Assembly (NCBI GenBank): GCA_910591455.2
Contig: OU342822.1
Coordinates: 14,376,154 to 14,440,153 of the forward strand
Direction: 5' to 3'
DNA length: 64,000 bases
DNA from: Pholis gunnellus
Lineage: Eukaryota > Chordata > Actinopteri > Perciformes > Pholidae
Part shown: piece after piece, positions 61,250-64,000 of the stretch
How the letters are laid out: each line of letters begins with the position of its first letter
How positions within the stretch are numbered: the stretch's first letter is position 1
Made by a program: the position numbers and the translations under genes
The notes under the pieces: model-generated
The model's input: only the letters and a program-made list of their open reading frames with translations
What the model was told of the DNA's origin: nothing
The model's database searches: none

Positions 61250-61920
61250 TGACACAGCAATGATTTCACCAAGACTGTAGACCGGCGAATACCTTCACCC
61301 CGCGCCATCCATGCGAATCACTAAAACGGGGTGAAACAACGTTGGTGCCTTTTTTGTGTTGAAGAACACACTTGGATCCTGAAGGAGAAACGGATAACTT
61401 GCCCCGGTTTCCGCCACTTTAACCTGCAAAAGGAAGATCACGGAATTCCCGGATTCTTCAAGTCGGCATTCACTGTTTTCTCCGTCCTCAGACGAGAATC
61501 AGCTTGCCGTTTGACCCGCTGACACAGCGCGGGACGTTCCCCGGTCTTAGGGGATAGGTCATAGTGTGTTTGTAACATTGTTTGTTTGAAGTTTAACTGT
61601 ACTATTTACCGTGTTATTGTGTATTTTACGGACCACTGAGTCCCGTTCAGTGTTGTGATGCTGTCATAGTGTTGTGTTGAGATCAGCCCACCGTGAGTAA
61701 AGTCGGTAAACTGTACTTTATTAGTTGAAGGTCCAGTGCGGCGACCTTCCATATCTGAGTTCGCCAGTCGGGCCTTTGAGTGATAAGGTAACAGTTGCTG
61801 TTCTTTACTGCTGTGGTGAGGATCTCTCTTGTTTTGGGTGCTTTCTTCTTCTTTTCAAACTAACCCACAGACACACACTCACACACTTACGCGCAACTAC
61901 GTCCGCCATCTTGCTTTCTT
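61250..61920 (+). other. GC-richer block of unknown nature (promoter/first exon or retroelement fragment)
   Basis: CpG content rises above its neighbours. A 63-codon frame at 61331-61522 (with HGIPGFFKSAFTVFSVL) is unlike the surrounding AT-rich DNA but matches no family I know. CCGCCATCTTG, a YY1-type word common at promoters and transposon 5' UTRs, lies at about 61908. No downstream exon or reverse transcriptase motif is visible. Confidence 0.3.
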
Positions 61921-61958
61921 TCTCTCTCTCTCTCTCTCTCTCTTCCCTCCCACCCTCT

Positions 61959-62018
<60 letters not shown>

Positions 62019-62021
62019 CAC
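61918..62021. repeat. Compound (CT)n and (CA)n microsatellite
   Basis: CT tract at 61918-61943, then a (CA)n of about 60 bases (61962-62021) with one CG interruption. Confidence 0.95.
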
Positions 62022-62029
62022 TTGAAACT

Positions 62030-63180
62030 GTACTATAGATGTTTGTTGATTTATGATATTATTGATTTTGGATCAGTAAGGTTGAACATAAATAAACTCT
62101 GTGAATATTATGTGCATATGTGTTGTGATGATAGCTGGTTGTTATAGTCAGTGCTTGGATTCAACCCTTCACTGCATCAATATCAATAATTTGGTTTTCA
62201 TTTTTGCTAATAACCAAACCCGCTCCTGCCATATCCCAACAATGTATTACAACAACATCATAATCAGGTGCCTTAAAGATTGCTTTTAAAGAACTGTTGT
62301 ATTTTTTCAGTAAGCATTAAGCCACAGGTTTTCTCTGACCTTCTTGAACAATATCTTTCTCCCCCCTTCTACTTTACAAAACACATCACGTTCAGGCTAT
62401 TTTAACTAATAATCTTCTTATAAATACGGGAGAGCCATTGTGGTGGATGTGGTGTGATTATGTGGTGGAGCAAGCTGTGCAGCTGTTTGGCTTTAATTAG
62501 AGTATTAGCAGGAAGCCGAGCCGTGCTTTTCATCAGAGGACCAAAGGACGGAGAAGTTTCACAATGAGATCCCCTGCAGAGCTGGTTTATCACTGATGTT
62601 GATAAGACTGATCTCCTCTGTGAACATTGAGATATGATATTCAATGAAAATCGTATAATAATTAACATGTTGCTTTTGAATACATTAGGAGACACTATTA
62701 AGCTGCAAGATAGATGATTATTTTTCAGGTTCATGGGGCCTGATGATTCTTGGCTGTCTTCATAGTTCATCATGACCCTTGTTTCTGCTTCGGCAGATGA
62801 TTCATTATCATTACTACAGTTTCCAATCAATAGCTTTTGCAACTTCTGACATGTTTATCACTTCTTGTAAAATGTTTTATGTTTGCAGCTGATCTTCATC
62901 ATGCTGACCTGCAACACTCTGAATACTAAATCACTTGGAGATGCACTGATGCTTAATTTCGACTGCATGGTTCAACTTAACTCAATTGACTTTTGACACC
63001 AGGTCCCTTTCTTGATTCGGTATTCTCAGCCGATCGCCTTTGCAACGGCACGGGAAACGGCTGTGACATCTTCTTCAACACGACACTCATTGAATTCTTT
63101 AATCAGCAACCAAACAGAGGAGCGTCTGCAGTTTTGTCGATTGCATGCTGTAGTGTACGCGGTAGTTTTGCAGGCGGACA
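62030..63180. other. No gene seen
   Basis: Unique AT-rich sequence. The minus-strand frame at 62402-62842 has no family features. Confidence 0.5.
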
Positions 63181-63189
63181 TTTTCTTGA

Positions 63190-63340
63190 AAGGAGCAGTG
63201 TGGAGGATTTAGTGGCATCTACTGGTGAGGTTGCAGACTGCAACAAACTGAATAGCCCTCTGCTCCCTCCTCCCTTTCCGAAAATGTCGGAGAACTACGG
63301 TGGCCTTAAGGTAACATAAAAACACGAAAGGCTCTCACTA
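63190..63340 (+). repeat. Teleost interspersed repeat (GAGCAGTGTGGAGGATTTAG type)
   Basis: AGGAGCAGTGTGGAGGATTT, AGTGGCATCTACTGGTGAGG, TTGCAGACTGCAACAAACTG and AATAGCCCTCTGCTCCCTCC, followed by GAGAACTACGGTGGCC, match a repeat I recognise from many fish genes. The open frame through it (62993-63319) is a by-product of the repeat. Confidence 0.7.
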
Positions 63341-64000
63341 GAGCCAGGGTTTGGTTTGTCCGTTGTGGGCAAGAAACATGGTGGTACAACATGGCTCTGT
63401 GATGACAACCTGCTCACTATGTAGACATACGGCTCATCCTCAGCTCCATTTAGGTTATTAATAGATCCACTGCTTCTTTTACATTTGGGTTAAGTCAATA
63501 ACAACGTTTCGGTCTTGACGGTAGCTTGGCTATTTATAAATGGTACGCTTGTGCAGGATGTCCTGTGTCACGCAAGTGACGATTTTAGTGACCAATTAGT
63601 GGATTGCAGTGTTTTAACTCCACTTGGGACCACGACTGAGGTGTTCAAAAAAAAGTACTAGGTGTTATCCACAACTTTTGCCAATGGAAAACCAAAAAAG
63701 AGCGAGTTTAGTAGAGCCTCGTGAATATGCGGTATAACACCCACATGAATGACTTCTCCCTACATCAGGATATTTATTTAGCTAGGTCGTGGGCGTGAAG
63801 TTTCTCACTGTAAGTGACTCAGTGTGAATACACTGACGCATACCTCAAACTTCCAAAACTACTGAAGCGCTTACTACTATGTATTCTTTCATGTATGAAA
63901 ACCTGTTGAAGCATTATATGCACACTGAACAGAAAAAGGTATCAAACAACTAGATATTGAGCATTTTTCTCTTCTTATAATCATTACAAAATCCAAAGTC
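63341..64000. other. No gene seen
   Basis: Possibly continues the preceding repeat for some distance; no exon or RNA gene supported. Confidence 0.4.

Noticed and set aside
61725..62147. 140-codon frame with His-Thr repeats
   Set aside because: Produced by the (CT)n/(CA)n microsatellite.
62993..63319. 108-codon frame ending near 63319
   Set aside because: Its second half lies in a recognised interspersed repeat and no splice or family support exists.

Overview
The window looks like ray-finned fish (teleost) nuclear DNA, probably from a spiny-rayed lineage. The coding exons are small, separated by GT-AG introns, and match vertebrate genes. The non-coding DNA carries interspersed repeats I recognise as typical of teleosts, including a fold-back family marked by the word TTAGCTTAGC, hAT-like TATCG-rich elements and an L2/Maui-type LINE tail. 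It also has many CA, GA, TTC and poly-C microsatellites. No bacterial, phage or CRISPR feature is present.

All recognised genes lie on the minus strand, so they read from right to left. They are: zc3h14, a 17-exon nuclear poly(A)-binding CCCH zinc-finger protein (54941 to 50353); a full-length 7SL signal-recognition-particle RNA gene with its own CRE-type promoter site (49317 to 49020); batf, a 3-exon AP-1-family bZIP factor (46070 to 41780); and flvcr2, a 12-TM major-facilitator transporter related to choline and heme carriers (40066 to 23698). The batf then flvcr2 order on one strand matches my recollection of human 14q24. A neighbouring zc3h14 and the 7SL gene in between are, as far as I know, not the human arrangement. 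Exon junctions were placed by hand. In all three protein genes every phase agrees and the total coding length is a multiple of three: 694, 123 and 499 (or 514) aa.

The most interesting signal is in flvcr2. It has two complete, phase-compatible first coding exons about 2.4 kb apart, at 40066-39473 and 37118-36480. They are about 63% identical over the shared 141-residue membrane part and have unrelated N-termini. Both join phase 0 to one shared set of exons 2-10. The gene could therefore make two transporters that differ in almost the whole N-terminal half-domain and share the C-terminal half.

Positions 1-23100 and 55000-64000 contain no gene I can support. They hold interspersed repeats, simple repeats and unexplained unique sequence. 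One weak exon candidate lies near 17400, and one GC-rich promoter-like or transposon-like block lies at 61250-61920.
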